Positions 45,762 to 54,574 of a stretch of DNA of 64,000 nt are shown one piece after another. The position numbers and the translations under genes were made by a program. The stretch covers positions 186,001-250,000 of the forward strand of contig CAKTVB010000003.1 in assembly GCA_934621295.1 (NCBI GenBank), given 5' to 3'. Position 1 is the first letter of the stretch. Each line of letters starts with the position of its first letter. The notes under the pieces were generated by a model, which worked only from the letters and a program-made list of their open reading frames with translations, ran no database searches and was not told the DNA's origin. The stretch comes from an uncultured Collinsella sp. (GTDB taxonomy: Bacteria; Actinomycetota; Coriobacteriia; Coriobacteriales; Coriobacteriaceae).

Positions 45762-46079
45762 CTACTTCATGCGCACGTTGAGCTCGCCGGCCAGCTCATC
45801 GAGGGTCACGCCGTAGCGCTCGAGTGTCACCAGCAGGTGATATACCAGGTCACCCGCCTCGTAGCGAATGTGATCATGATCCTTGTCTTTGCAGGCCATG
45901 ATCACCTCACTTGCCTCCTCGGCAATCTTCTTGAGCAGCTCGTCCTCGACGTCGGTCAAAAGACGCGCCGTATAGCTCTTTTCGGGAGAAGCCTCGCGAC
46001 GACCGTGAATCGTCGCTGCCAGACCCTCCAAAGTCTCGCCGATATTACCGTCTTGCACGTTAGCGGTACGTACGCCCAT
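45762..46079 (-). CDS. hisE: Phosphoribosyl-ATP pyrophosphatase HisE
   Basis: Second step of histidine synthesis, cleaving PRATP to PRAMP. 105 residues from ATG 46079 behind AAGGAGG; the longer frame upstream is not used. Motifs: ATIHGRREASPEKSYTARL, the metal-binding helix EDELLKKIAEEASEVIMA and YEAGDLVYHLLV. It is the last gene of the operon, 57 bases after hisI. In many bacteria it is fused to HisI; here they are separate. Confidence 0.94.
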   Translation of the reverse strand: MGVRTANVQDGNIGETLEGLAATIHGRREASPEKSYTARLLTDVEDELLKKIAEEASEVIMACKDKDHDHIRYEAGDLVYHLLVTLERYGVTLDELAGELNVRMK

Positions 46080-46136
46080 GCTTTGCTCCTCCTTAAAAGG
46101 CAACGCAGCGCCGCACGCGCCACGTGCCGTGTCCTA

Positions 46137-46469
46137 TTACTGTTCGACGCGCTTGAAAAAACAGCTGCGCGCACCGGTATGGCATGCAGGGCCGGGACTA
46201 TCGACCTTCACAAGCAACGTGTCGTTGTCGCAATCGGCCCATAGCTCGCGGACCTGCTGCATGTTTCCGCTGGTAGCACCCTTATTCCACAACTCTTGGC
46301 GGCTGCGGCTCCAAAACCATGTGGTCCCGCGCTCAAGCGTAAGCCCCACGGATTCCTCGTTCATCCACGCAACCATCAGCACCTCGCCGGTGTCGTACTG
46401 TTGGACCACGCAGGGAATGAGCCCGCGCTCATCGTAGGTGAGCTGCGCAGGCGTTGTAACCTCGATCAT
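46137..46469 (-). CDS. hisI: Phosphoribosyl-AMP cyclohydrolase HisI
   Basis: Third pathway step, opening the adenine ring of PRAMP. 110 residues, start directly abutting the hisF stop. Motifs: GLIPCVVQQYDTGEVLMVAWMN, TTWFWSRSRQELWNKGATSGN and the Zn/Mg ligands in ADCDNDTLLVKV and GPACHTGARSCFF. Length fits stand-alone PRA-CH enzymes. Confidence 0.95.
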   Translation of the reverse strand: MIEVTTPAQLTYDERGLIPCVVQQYDTGEVLMVAWMNEESVGLTLERGTTWFWSRSRQELWNKGATSGNMQQVRELWADCDNDTLLVKVDSPGPACHTGARSCFFKRVEQ

Positions 46470-47252
46470 CTAGAAATCCAATCTCACCGGAATACCCTGG
46501 CTAGCCATGTACTCCTTCACCTGGCGGATGCTAAAGGTCCCAAAGTGGAACACGCTTGCCGCCAGCACGGCATCGGCTTCGCCCTCGATAACGCCCTCGG
46601 CAAAATGCTCGAGTGTGCCCACACCACCGCTCGCGATCACCGGGATGGAGACCGCACGGGCCACGGCGCGTGTGAGCGCCAGGTCAAATCCTTCTTTGGT
46701 GCCGTCGCGATCCATACTCGTAAGCAAGATCTCGCCCGCACCGCGGCGCGCCGCCTCCACGGCCCATTCAACGGCGTCGATACCTGTGGCGTTGCGGCCA
46801 CCCGCGGTAAAGACCTCCCACTTGTCGGCACCGGGCTTGCCGGGCGTGCCCACGCGTTTGGCATCGATGGCACACACCACAGCCTGGCTACCAAACGCCG
46901 CAGCTGCCTGCGTAATCAAACTCGGGTCGCGCACGGCGGCCGAGTTGAGCGACACCTTGTCGGCGCCCGCCGCAACCATCTGGCGCATACCGGCAAGATC
47001 GCGAAAACCACCGCCCACCGTATAGGGGATGGAGAGTTCCTCGGCTGCATGCGACGCCATATCGATTGTCGTTGCACGGTTATCGCTCGTAGCGGTGATG
47101 TCCAAAAACACCACCTCGTCGGCACCCTCACGGTCATACGCCGCAGCAAGCTCCACCGGGTCGCCCGCGTCGCGCAGCTCCACGAAGTTGACGCCCTTCA
47201 CAACGCGCCCGCACTTGACGTCCAGGCACGGAATGATGCGCTTGGTTAGCAT
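46470..47252 (-). CDS. hisF: Imidazole glycerol phosphate synthase cyclase subunit HisF
   Basis: TIM-barrel cyclase that uses ammonia from HisH to form IGP and AICAR. 260 residues, overlapping hisA by seven bases. Motifs: RIIPCLDVKCGRVVKGVNF (catalytic Asp11), VVFLDITATSD, PYTVGGGFRDL, DKVSLNSAAV, VCAIDAKRV, LLTSMDRDGTKEGFD (catalytic Asp) and PVIASGGVGTLEHF. It forms a complex with HisH encoded two genes upstream. Confidence 0.96.
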   Translation of the reverse strand: MLTKRIIPCLDVKCGRVVKGVNFVELRDAGDPVELAAAYDREGADEVVFLDITATSDNRATTIDMASHAAEELSIPYTVGGGFRDLAGMRQMVAAGADKVSLNSAAVRDPSLITQAAAAFGSQAVVCAIDAKRVGTPGKPGADKWEVFTAGGRNATGIDAVEWAVEAARRGAGEILLTSMDRDGTKEGFDLALTRAVARAVSIPVIASGGVGTLEHFAEGVIEGEADAVLAASVFHFGTFSIRQVKEYMASQGIPVRLDF

Positions 47253-47998
47253 GCGCCCTCCTCTCCATGGGCGGCAGCCAAGGCCTCCGCCAGCGTGAAG
47301 TTCCCCTCGTACAGGGCACGTCCGGTAATGGCACCCTCGATAACGTCCGAGCCCGCAGCAGCGACCGCGCGGATGTCGTCGAGCGTGGAGATTCCACCCG
47401 AGGCGACCACCGGAAAGCCAGCAACCTGGGCCACATGGGCATATGCGGCTACGTCGATGCCCGTCTGCATGCCATCGCGCGCGATGTCGGTATAGACCAG
47501 GTGCTTGAAACCCTGTTCAGCAAGCTGGCCCACGACCTCATCAAGCGCCAAGCCCACGCCGTCGCGCCAGCCGTTCACCTTGACCTGGCCATCGCGCGCG
47601 GCAACGTCTGCCACCAGCAGGTCGCCAAAGCCACGCGCTGCGACCTCGGCAAAGCCCGGCTCCGTTACCAAAACGGTGCCCATAGCGATGCGCTTGGCGC
47701 CATACCCCGCAAGTTCATCGATGCGTGCAAGCGAGCGCACGCCGCCGCCCACATCAATGGACAGCCCGTCTACCTGGCAGATTGCCTCGATAGCGCGCGA
47801 ATTAGCCTCGCGAGCGGCCTCATCCTCCTCGAATGCAGCCGAAAGATCGACCACGTGGAGCCATGCGGCACCCTGCGCGGCAAACTCACGCGCAACCGAG
47901 ACGGGATCGTCGGAATACACCTTGCAACGGCTTCGGTCGCCGCGCTCCAGACGAACGACCTTACCGCCGATCAAATCGATAGCGGGAAACAAAATCAT
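47246..47998 (-). CDS. hisA: ProFAR isomerase HisA
   Basis: TIM-barrel Amadori isomerase converting ProFAR to PRFAR. 250 residues, starting in an ATGA overlap with hisH. Motifs: FPAIDLIGGKVVRLERGD (catalytic Asp8), LHVVDLSAAFE, SIDVGGGVRSL, VYTDIARDGMQTGID (second Asp) and VVASGGISTLDDI. Actinobacteria often use a bifunctional PriA for Trp and His. Which type this is cannot be decided without trpF data. Confidence 0.95.
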   Translation of the reverse strand: MILFPAIDLIGGKVVRLERGDRSRCKVYSDDPVSVAREFAAQGAAWLHVVDLSAAFEEDEAAREANSRAIEAICQVDGLSIDVGGGVRSLARIDELAGYGAKRIAMGTVLVTEPGFAEVAARGFGDLLVADVAARDGQVKVNGWRDGVGLALDEVVGQLAEQGFKHLVYTDIARDGMQTGIDVAAYAHVAQVAGFPVVASGGISTLDDIRAVAAAGSDVIEGAITGRALYEGNFTLAEALAAAHGEEGAC

Positions 47999-48744
47999 GC
48001 GTCGACCTCCCTATCCGCCATGGCATCCTCGACGATGCCCACAAAGTTCTCGATAAGACGCAGGCCGCGCGCCGACGATTTCTCGGGATGGAACTGGCAT
48101 CCAAAGACGCGACCGTGCTGCACCATACAGGCAAAGCTGCGCGTATAGTGCGTATGCCCCAGGGTATCCGCGACAGGAACATCAAGATCGGCCGCATACG
48201 AATGGGTGAAATACATGTTGGCACCCTCGGGGAATCCCTGCAAAAGCGGAGATGCCGCGCCCTCCTCGGTCAGATGCACCTGATCCCAGCCCACGTGGGG
48301 AACCTTGAGGCGCGAGGACTCCAAACGCGAGCACGACCCGTTGACCAGGCCCAGGCCGCGTGCCCAACGTTTGCCATCCGCTTTAAAAACGGTTGCGGGG
48401 GCCGCGCCCGTGCCGTAAACATCCCTCACAGACGACACGGCAGCATCCTCCGGAATGCCCTCGTCGCCGCGGTCAAGCAGCAGCTGAAGCCCCAGGCAGA
48501 TACCTAAGATCGGCTTGTTTGCGGCAGCCGCGTCAAGCACTGCCTGGTCAAGGCCCGACTCACTCATATAGGTGATGGCATCAAAGAACGACCCAACGCC
48601 GGGGATCACGATACCGTCAGCCGCGCGCACGCACGCGGGGTCATCGCTCGCGTAGGCCTCGGCGCCAGCGCGAGCAAAGCCGCGAACCACGCTCGACAGG
48701 TTACCCTTGTGATAGTCGACGACGACAATCGATGGACTGCGCAC
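47995..48744 (-). CDS. hisH: Imidazole glycerol phosphate synthase glutaminase subunit HisH
   Basis: Class I glutamine amidotransferase feeding ammonia to HisF. About 249 residues from GTG 48744, where GAGGGAG is appropriately close; an upstream GTG at 48765 is the alternative. The nucleophile is Cys83 in LGICLGLQLL, and the triad is completed by FGCQFHPEKSS. Oxyanion-side PGVGSFFDA is present. An insertion around residues 95-150 (PEDAAVSSVRDVYGTG) makes it longer than the usual about 200-residue HisH. Confidence 0.93.
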   Translation of the reverse strand: MRSPSIVVVDYHKGNLSSVVRGFARAGAEAYASDDPACVRAADGIVIPGVGSFFDAITYMSESGLDQAVLDAAAANKPILGICLGLQLLLDRGDEGIPEDAAVSSVRDVYGTGAAPATVFKADGKRWARGLGLVNGSCSRLESSRLKVPHVGWDQVHLTEEGAASPLLQGFPEGANMYFTHSYAADLDVPVADTLGHTHYTRSFACMVQHGRVFGCQFHPEKSSARGLRLIENFVGIVEDAMADREVDA

Positions 48745-48786
48745 TGCTCCCTCTTCTCTCAACACGCGGACAATTAAAACGCACCG

Positions 48787-49374
48787 CTACAGCGTGCCCT
48801 TTGTCGACGGCACGCCTTTCACGCGCGGGTCCATCTCGCATGCAAAGCGCATGGCGCGGCCCACGGCCTTGAATGCCGCCTCGATGATGTGATGGCTGTT
48901 CTCGCCCGCAAGCTCGCGAACGTGCAGCGTAAGCTTGGCGTCACGCGCAAAGGCGTAGAAAAACTCGACCGCAAGCTCAGTGTCGAACGCGCCCACCCGC
49001 TCGGTAGGCACCGGCAGGTCGCAATAGGCCTGGCCACGACCGGAGATATCGACCGCCGCCATGACGAGCGTCTCGTCCATAGGGATGGTCGAATCGGCAA
49101 AGCGCGTGATACCCGCCTTGTCGCCAAGCGCCTGGCAAAACGCCTCGCCCAGCACGATGCCCGTATCCTCAACGGTGTGGTGCGCATCGACCTCGACGTC
49201 GCCCACCGCATGAACCGTCAGGTCAAACTGGCCATGACGACCAAACGCGTTGAGCATGTGGTCGAAAAACGGCACGCCCGTATCGATATCGCAAACGCCA
49301 GACCCGTCGAGGTCGAGCTTGATCTGGATGTCAGTCTCCCCCGTCTTGCGGGATACCTCGGCGGTGCGGGACAT
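48787..49374 (-). CDS. hisB: Imidazoleglycerol-phosphate dehydratase HisB
   Basis: Manganese enzyme dehydrating IGP to imidazole acetol phosphate. 195 residues, its ATG directly next to the hisC stop. The two His-rich metal motifs are VDAHHTVEDTGI and GENSHHIIEAAFKA, with FFDHMLNAFGRHG near the front. It is the single-domain form, with no HAD phosphatase domain, consistent with a separate HisK nearby. Confidence 0.96.
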   Translation of the reverse strand: MSRTAEVSRKTGETDIQIKLDLDGSGVCDIDTGVPFFDHMLNAFGRHGQFDLTVHAVGDVEVDAHHTVEDTGIVLGEAFCQALGDKAGITRFADSTIPMDETLVMAAVDISGRGQAYCDLPVPTERVGAFDTELAVEFFYAFARDAKLTLHVRELAGENSHHIIEAAFKAVGRAMRFACEMDPRVKGVPSTKGTL

Positions 49375-50490
49375 CTACATCTCCTCCTTCACGAGTGCGG
49401 CGAGCGCACTCAAAACAGCGTCGTTTTCTTCCGGCGTACCCACGGTGATGCGCAGACAATCGGCGAGACCCGGCGCATAGCTAAAGTCGCGCACGAGAAT
49501 CGAAAATTCGTCGCGCAGGCGCTCGCGCACACGGCTCGCATGCGTTACGCGCACGAGCAAGAAGTTGCCAAAACTCGGCCAGACTTCAACGGGCAGACCC
49601 TCGGCAGCAAGAGCCTCGAGCGCAGCCTTGACGCGCCCGCGCTCCACCGCAACCTGGGCCACAACGGGCGCATAGGCATCGCGAGCGCGCACGGCAGCAA
49701 GCGCCGCCGCCTGAGTAAGCACGTTTACCGAGTAGATCTGGCGAATCGCGGCAAACACGTCGATAACCTCGGGCGCTGCGATCACATATCCGCAACGCGT
49801 GCCCGCCGCTCCAAAGGCTTTGGAGAGCGTGTGCAGGATAACGAGGTTGGGATACTTCTCGATAAGCCCCTGAGCCGTGGCGTCGGCGCCAAACGAGGAA
49901 TCGGCGAACTCGATGTACGCCTCGTCGACCATAACCATGCCGGGGCAAGCCTCGCAGAGCTTAGCGACAAAATCGAGCGGCGCGAGGTCACCCGTAGGAT
50001 TGTTGGGCGAGGTCACGATGGCAAGATCGCACGAAGGGGCCACCTCAAGCACCGCTGCGCGGTCGAGCTCGAAGGTCTTGGGATCGCGCCAGACGTCGCG
50101 CACCCCGGTCTCGACGAGCGAGGCGAAAAACGCGTACTCACTAAAGCACGGCGGACAGTTGAGCAGTGTGCGCCCACGTCCGCCAAAGGCGAGCAAGAAG
50201 TTATAGAGCAGCTCGTCGCCACCGTTGCCCACGCAGACCATCTCGCGCGGCACGCCGTGCCAAGCAGCAAGTTCGCTACGCAGGTCGTTGCTCATGGGAT
50301 CGGGGTAGCGATTGAGCGCCGTCGCGGCAAGCGCAGCGTCAACGGCCTCGCGCACGCCCTCGGGCACGGGGTATGTATTCTCGTTGGCCGAAAGGTTGAT
50401 GCGCGTGGGCGTGAAGTTGGGATCATACGGCTCGATGCTCGCCAGATACGGCTGCACGAGCTCCTTCATCTTCTGGGAAAGCTCTGCCAT
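49375..50490 (-). CDS. hisC: Histidinol-phosphate aminotransferase HisC
   Basis: PLP fold-type I enzyme converting imidazole acetol phosphate to histidinol phosphate. 371 residues from ATG 50490, two bases after the hisD stop. Motifs: INLSANENTYPVPEGV, VGNGGDELL, TSPNNPTGD, MVDEAYIEFA, the PLP lysine in HTLSKAFGAAG (Lys224) and LRITVGTPEEN. The frame is open further upstream but without a ribosome site. Confidence 0.95.
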   Translation of the reverse strand: MAELSQKMKELVQPYLASIEPYDPNFTPTRINLSANENTYPVPEGVREAVDAALAATALNRYPDPMSNDLRSELAAWHGVPREMVCVGNGGDELLYNFLLAFGGRGRTLLNCPPCFSEYAFFASLVETGVRDVWRDPKTFELDRAAVLEVAPSCDLAIVTSPNNPTGDLAPLDFVAKLCEACPGMVMVDEAYIEFADSSFGADATAQGLIEKYPNLVILHTLSKAFGAAGTRCGYVIAAPEVIDVFAAIRQIYSVNVLTQAAALAAVRARDAYAPVVAQVAVERGRVKAALEALAAEGLPVEVWPSFGNFLLVRVTHASRVRERLRDEFSILVRDFSYAPGLADCLRITVGTPEENDAVLSALAALVKEEM

Positions 50491-50492
50491 CG

Positions 50493-51893
50493 CTACTCGC
50501 CCTCCGATGCCGCGCCGCGGGCGACCGTCTGGGCGTCGTCTCCCGGCCAAGCGACGGCAGTGAGGTCTGCGTCGGCCAGCGCCTCGCAGCTCACGGAATC
50601 CTCGCCTTGCTCCAAGATGCGACGGCGCAGCGCCGCAGAAAGCGCGTGCGACCACAGACCCTCGGCCTCAGCCAGGCGCTGAGTCGCGGGTGCATCGCTC
50701 ATCAGACCCTGGGGTGTATAGCAGATGACGCTCGAGCGCTTGACGAACTCTTCGACAGAAAGCGGGTTGGAGAACAGCGCCGTGCCGCCCGTGGGAAGCG
50801 TGTGGTTGGGGCCGGCAACGTAGTCGCCGAGCGGCTCGGAACTCCAAGCGCCCACAAAGATGGCGCCTGCGTTGCGAATGCCACCGAGCAGGCCCATGGC
50901 ATCCTTGCAGTGGAGTTCCAGGTGCTCGGGTGCCACGGTGTTGACGGCCTCGACTGCCGCCGCCATATCGGCAGCGATGACGATCGTGCCCTCGTTGTCG
51001 AGAGACGCGCGCGTGATCTCGGCGCGAGGCGACTGCGCCACGAGGACCTCGATACCGCGCTCGACCTCGGAGGCAAAATCGGCGTCGCAGGTAACCAGAT
51101 AGCAAGCCGCCAGCGGGTCGTGCTCTGCCTGGGCCATAAGATCGGCCGCAACGACCATGGGGTTCGCCGTCGCATCGGCGAGCACGCAAACCTCGGACGG
51201 ACCGGCGATCATGTCGATGCCGATATCGCCCGAAACGATCCGCTTGGCTGCGGCCACAAACGCGTTGCCCGGACCGGTGATCTTATCGACCCTGGGGATG
51301 GTCTCGGTACCGTAGGCGAGTGCCGCTACCGCCTGCGCGCCGCCCACCATGTAGATCTCGTCCACGCCGCCGAGCTTGGCAGCCGCAAGCGTATAGGGGC
51401 TGATGAGTCCATCTTTTTGCGGAGGCGTGACCATGACCACGCGCTTGACACCCGCGACCTTGGCGGGAATGGCGTTCATGAGCACCGTGGAAGGATACTG
51501 CGCACGCCCGCCCGGCACATAGATGCCGGCCGCAGCAAGCGGGGTCACCTTGACGCCGAGCATGGTGCCATCCGCGCGCGTGGTAAACCAACTCTGCTCG
51601 ACCTCGCGCTCGTGGAACTCGCGAATCTGCGCAGCGGCTTTCTCGAGCGCGGCGACAAACGTGGGGTCGAGGCCCTCGAGCGCCGCATCGATCTGCTCTT
51701 GCGGCAAACGGAAGCTCTCGAGGTCAACGCCGTCAAAACGGCTGCAGTAGTCGCGCACTGCGGCATCGCCCTCGGCACGCACACGGGCCACGATCTCCTT
51801 TGCAGAAGCAACGATGTTCTCGGGCAATACGCCCTTGCGATTGAGCTGGTTGACGCTCAGCAGCTCACCCGCTGCCAACTTGATGGTCTTCAT
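50493..51893 (-). CDS. hisD: Histidinol dehydrogenase HisD
   Basis: Zinc/NAD enzyme for the last two oxidations to histidine. 466 residues, slightly longer than the usual 430 through a C-terminal extension (DADLTAVAWPGDDAQ). Motifs: AAAGIYVPGGRAQYPSTVLM, GGAQAVAALAYGT, KITGPGNAFVAAAKR, IDMIAGPSEVCVLAD, QAEHDPLAACYLVT with zinc ligands, and APEHLELH. Gap to hisZ-hisG is 64 bases. Confidence 0.95.
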   Translation of the reverse strand: MKTIKLAAGELLSVNQLNRKGVLPENIVASAKEIVARVRAEGDAAVRDYCSRFDGVDLESFRLPQEQIDAALEGLDPTFVAALEKAAAQIREFHEREVEQSWFTTRADGTMLGVKVTPLAAAGIYVPGGRAQYPSTVLMNAIPAKVAGVKRVVMVTPPQKDGLISPYTLAAAKLGGVDEIYMVGGAQAVAALAYGTETIPRVDKITGPGNAFVAAAKRIVSGDIGIDMIAGPSEVCVLADATANPMVVAADLMAQAEHDPLAACYLVTCDADFASEVERGIEVLVAQSPRAEITRASLDNEGTIVIAADMAAAVEAVNTVAPEHLELHCKDAMGLLGGIRNAGAIFVGAWSSEPLGDYVAGPNHTLPTGGTALFSNPLSVEEFVKRSSVICYTPQGLMSDAPATQRLAEAEGLWSHALSAALRRRILEQGEDSVSCEALADADLTAVAWPGDDAQTVARGAASEGE

Positions 51894-51957
51894 CTCAAAC
51901 AGTCCTATCTCTTTTGGGCATCTGCGCCCATGCTACGTCAAAACCGGTATGCGCCCG

Positions 51958-53679
51958 TTACTGAGCCGAGCCCGCAACGGGCTCGAAATGGAGATGCTCC
52001 ACCGCGGCTGCCAGCCGCTCGCCCAAGATGCGCACGCGCGGGTCCAGGCGGGCAGCACCGGGATTCACAAAGAACCGCGCCGTGCACTCCATGATCTCGC
52101 CGGTGATAACGAGGTCGTTCTCGCGCAGGGTAGCACCCGTGGCCGTGATATCGACGATGCGGTCGGTCATGCCTACGATGGGGCCCAGCTCGATGTTGCC
52201 GTGGAGCGAGACGATATCCGCCACCACGCCGCGGCTCGCATACCAGGCGGAAGCGATACGCGGGTATTTGGTGGCCACGCGCAGCGAACCACGACGAGCG
52301 TAGTTGCGCTCGGCCTGGCCCGCACGCCACGAGAGCTCGGCCTCGATAAACTTGCATGCACCGTAACCAAGGTCGACCAGCTGCAAAAGATCGAGACCGG
52401 ACTCGATCAGGGAATCGCGGCCGCAGATGCCGCAGTCGGCGCCGCCGCAGCCCACGAACGCGGGCGCGTCGCTGGGGCGCACGATGATGAACTCGATGTC
52501 GCCGATGCCGTCCTCGACCGCACGGGCATCGCGCCCGTGCACGATAAGGTGACGGCCCGGATCGCGCAGCTCGGAAGCATCGATGCCGGCGGCCTCCAGC
52601 ACGTCGAGCGTATCGGCCTTGAGGGAACCCTTGGGAACGGCGATGCGCAAAGGAGCGCCTGCTGCGCTGTCCGCACGAGAAGCAGCATGGTCACCGTCGG
52701 CGGCATCGCCCGCCGTGTTCAGCGCGCTTTCCAGACGCTCGAGCGAGAATGCGAAACCCGCCGCCGGGACATCGGCCTCGGACGCAAACACGCCAGAGAA
52801 GACCGAATCGTACCTGCCGCCCGAGCCCACGGGGTCGGGAAGGCCGCCCGCGTACGCCTTGAACACCAAGCCGGTGTAGTAGTCGAAGGAATTCATGATG
52901 GAAAAATCGAAGGACAGCAGCGCGGCATCCTGAGTATTCAGCCCGGCGATGAGCGCACGAAGCTCACGGGTCATATCGCCTGCAATGCCGGCGGCGGCAA
53001 GAAGCTCATCCACGCGATCCAGAACCGTAGCGTCGCCCGCCAGACGGGGCAGCTCGCAGATGGCTGCCTTCATGGCCTCGGATTCGCCACTCGCCATCAC
53101 GCGCGCATCCAGGTCAACAAAATCATTGGCGTGAACCATGCGCAGGGCGTCGGTGGCAAGCGACGGGTCGCTCACCTTTGCGAGCAGCGTCTTGAAGGGG
53201 CGAACGCTTCCGCACACGATCTTGGCATAAGCAAGCCCCAGGGCGCGAACGGCGCTCGTCACCAACGAGACCATCTCGACGTCGCCCGCGGTGTCACCTT
53301 CGCCGATAAGCTCGAAGCCCAGCTGCGTAAACTGGCGCGAACCGCCGGCGCCGCGCACCTGCTCACGCACGACCGGGGCCTCATAGCGCAGACGGAGAGG
53401 CAGATCGGCCGAGCGCATGCGCGTGGAGACCAGACGCACGATGGGAAGCGTGTTGTCGGGGCGCACCACAAGCAGGCGGCCGTCGTCATCAAAGAGCTTG
53501 AAAGGGGTATCGGCAATGCGGCCGCCCTCCTCGAGGGAGCCTTTGTCCTCGAGCAGCGGGGTTTCGACCGGAAGGTAATGATGGGCACGGAAGCAATCCC
53601 TCACCGTCTGCGCGATCTCCTCGCGCGCCTGAGCCTCCTCGGGCAAGATGTCTCTGAATCCCCACGGTGTGGCCGTCAT
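51958..53679 (-). CDS. hisZ-hisG: HisZ-HisG fusion: ATP phosphoribosyltransferase regulatory plus catalytic domains
   Basis: First, feedback-controlled pathway step in one chain of about 573 residues from ATG 53679; ATG 53712 is open but follows a T-run with no ribosome site. Residues 1 to about 320 are HisZ, a HisRS-like domain without anticodon-binding part (WGFRDILPEEAQAREEI, ETPLLEDKGSLEEGG, SGGRYDSVFSGV). About 343-573 is short-form HisG (RIAVPKGSLKADTL, HLIVHGRDAR, LDLLQLVDLGYGACKF, YPRIASAWY, VDITATGATLREN). Short HisG normally needs HisZ as a separate subunit. Confidence 0.93.
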   Translation of the reverse strand: MTATPWGFRDILPEEAQAREEIAQTVRDCFRAHHYLPVETPLLEDKGSLEEGGRIADTPFKLFDDDGRLLVVRPDNTLPIVRLVSTRMRSADLPLRLRYEAPVVREQVRGAGGSRQFTQLGFELIGEGDTAGDVEMVSLVTSAVRALGLAYAKIVCGSVRPFKTLLAKVSDPSLATDALRMVHANDFVDLDARVMASGESEAMKAAICELPRLAGDATVLDRVDELLAAAGIAGDMTRELRALIAGLNTQDAALLSFDFSIMNSFDYYTGLVFKAYAGGLPDPVGSGGRYDSVFSGVFASEADVPAAGFAFSLERLESALNTAGDAADGDHAASRADSAAGAPLRIAVPKGSLKADTLDVLEAAGIDASELRDPGRHLIVHGRDARAVEDGIGDIEFIIVRPSDAPAFVGCGGADCGICGRDSLIESGLDLLQLVDLGYGACKFIEAELSWRAGQAERNYARRGSLRVATKYPRIASAWYASRGVVADIVSLHGNIELGPIVGMTDRIVDITATGATLRENDLVITGEIMECTARFFVNPGAARLDPRVRILGERLAAAVEHLHFEPVAGSAQ

Positions 53680-53717
53680 ACGTGCGCCCATCCCCTCTGC
53701 GGTAGCTAACATATCGG

Positions 53718-53741
53718 AAAAAAGAACCGGCCTCAGCCGGT
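53718..53741 (-). terminator. Terminator-like hairpin in front of the his operon (candidate attenuator)
   Basis: ACCGGC-TGAG-GCCGGT, two bases, then six T on the minus strand, 38 bases before the hisZ-hisG start. No His-rich leader peptide is visible, and no confident promoter between it and the trkA terminator. Confidence 0.65.
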
Positions 53742-53853
53742 GTCTGATACTTTAGCATACTAGAGTGCCTTCTGCGCGAACCCCCTCAAAATCGGTAACA
53801 GAACCGTGACAATCACACATGAGGCCCCATGATGGGAAAGCATGGCACAACGT

Positions 53854-53887
53854 AAAAAGGCCGCACCCGAAAACCCAGATGCGGCCT
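53854..53887 (-). terminator. Rho-independent terminator after trkA
   Basis: AGGCCGCA pairs with TGCGGCCT across a 14-base loop, followed on the minus strand by TTTTTACG. Confidence 0.82.
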
Positions 53888-53904
53888 ATACAACCTAGCA
53901 GCGC

Positions 53905-54564
53905 CTACTGCAACGCATGGCTCAAAAAATCCCTGCCGGAATCGTCGGCGAAAGCCACCACGCGATCGCCGGCGCTCAGCTCCGTCCCACCGTTGGGGAC
54001 GAGAATGTCACCGCCGCGCTCGACGGCCACAAGTACAAGGCCATCGGGCAGCTGCAAGTCGCGGACCGCCTTGCCGACTACCGAAGAGCGGGGGCGAACC
54101 TCGCCCTGGACAATAGCGTGGCCGTTCTTGCCCAGGCGCATGATCGTGTAGACATCCTCGATATCAAGACCCTCCTCGACGGAGCGCGTAATCAGATCGG
54201 CCTGGTCGATGGCCACATCAACGCCCATAGAGGCATCGAACATCCATGCGTTCGCCGGGTTGTTGACGCGCGCGACCACGCGGCCAACGCTGTACTCCAT
54301 CTTTGCGAGCATCGAAACCACGAGGTTAACCTCGTCGTCGCCCGTAACGGCAATCACAACGTCCGAATGAAGCACGCCCGCCGCTTCGAGGACATCGGGG
54401 CTCGAGCCCATGCCGCGCACGACCGTGCCCTCGGGCAGTCTGGCCTCAAGACGCTGCGCCACGGCTTTCCTCGACTCGATAACACGCACCGTGTCGCCGC
54501 GGCCGCTCAGCAGGGAGGCGAGATACGAGCCGGTCTTGCCACCGCCAACGATAATGATATTCAT
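53905..54564 (-). CDS. trkA: TrkA/CeoC-type potassium channel regulator (RCK)
   Basis: 219-residue cytosolic NAD-binding gating subunit for a Trk/Ktr potassium transporter. The TrkA-N Rossmann domain begins NIIIVGGGKTGSYLASLL, with the acidic strand end VIESRK and AVTGDDEVNLVVSM. The TrkA-C domain (about 140-219) contains KAVRDLQLPDGLVLVAVERGG and GDRVVAFADDSG. It is the last gene of the potassium module, ten bases after its paralogue. The channel subunit (TrkH/KtrB) is not in the window. Confidence 0.93.
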   Translation of the reverse strand: MNIIIVGGGKTGSYLASLLSGRGDTVRVIESRKAVAQRLEARLPEGTVVRGMGSSPDVLEAAGVLHSDVVIAVTGDDEVNLVVSMLAKMEYSVGRVVARVNNPANAWMFDASMGVDVAIDQADLITRSVEEGLDIEDVYTIMRLGKNGHAIVQGEVRPRSSVVGKAVRDLQLPDGLVLVAVERGGDILVPNGGTELSAGDRVVAFADDSGRDFLSHALQ

Positions 54565-54574
54565 GGTTGCCTCC

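Noticed and set aside
50607..52094. 495-residue plus-strand frame across the his operon
   Set aside because: Antisense of hisD and hisZ-hisG; no ribosome site or recognisable domain.
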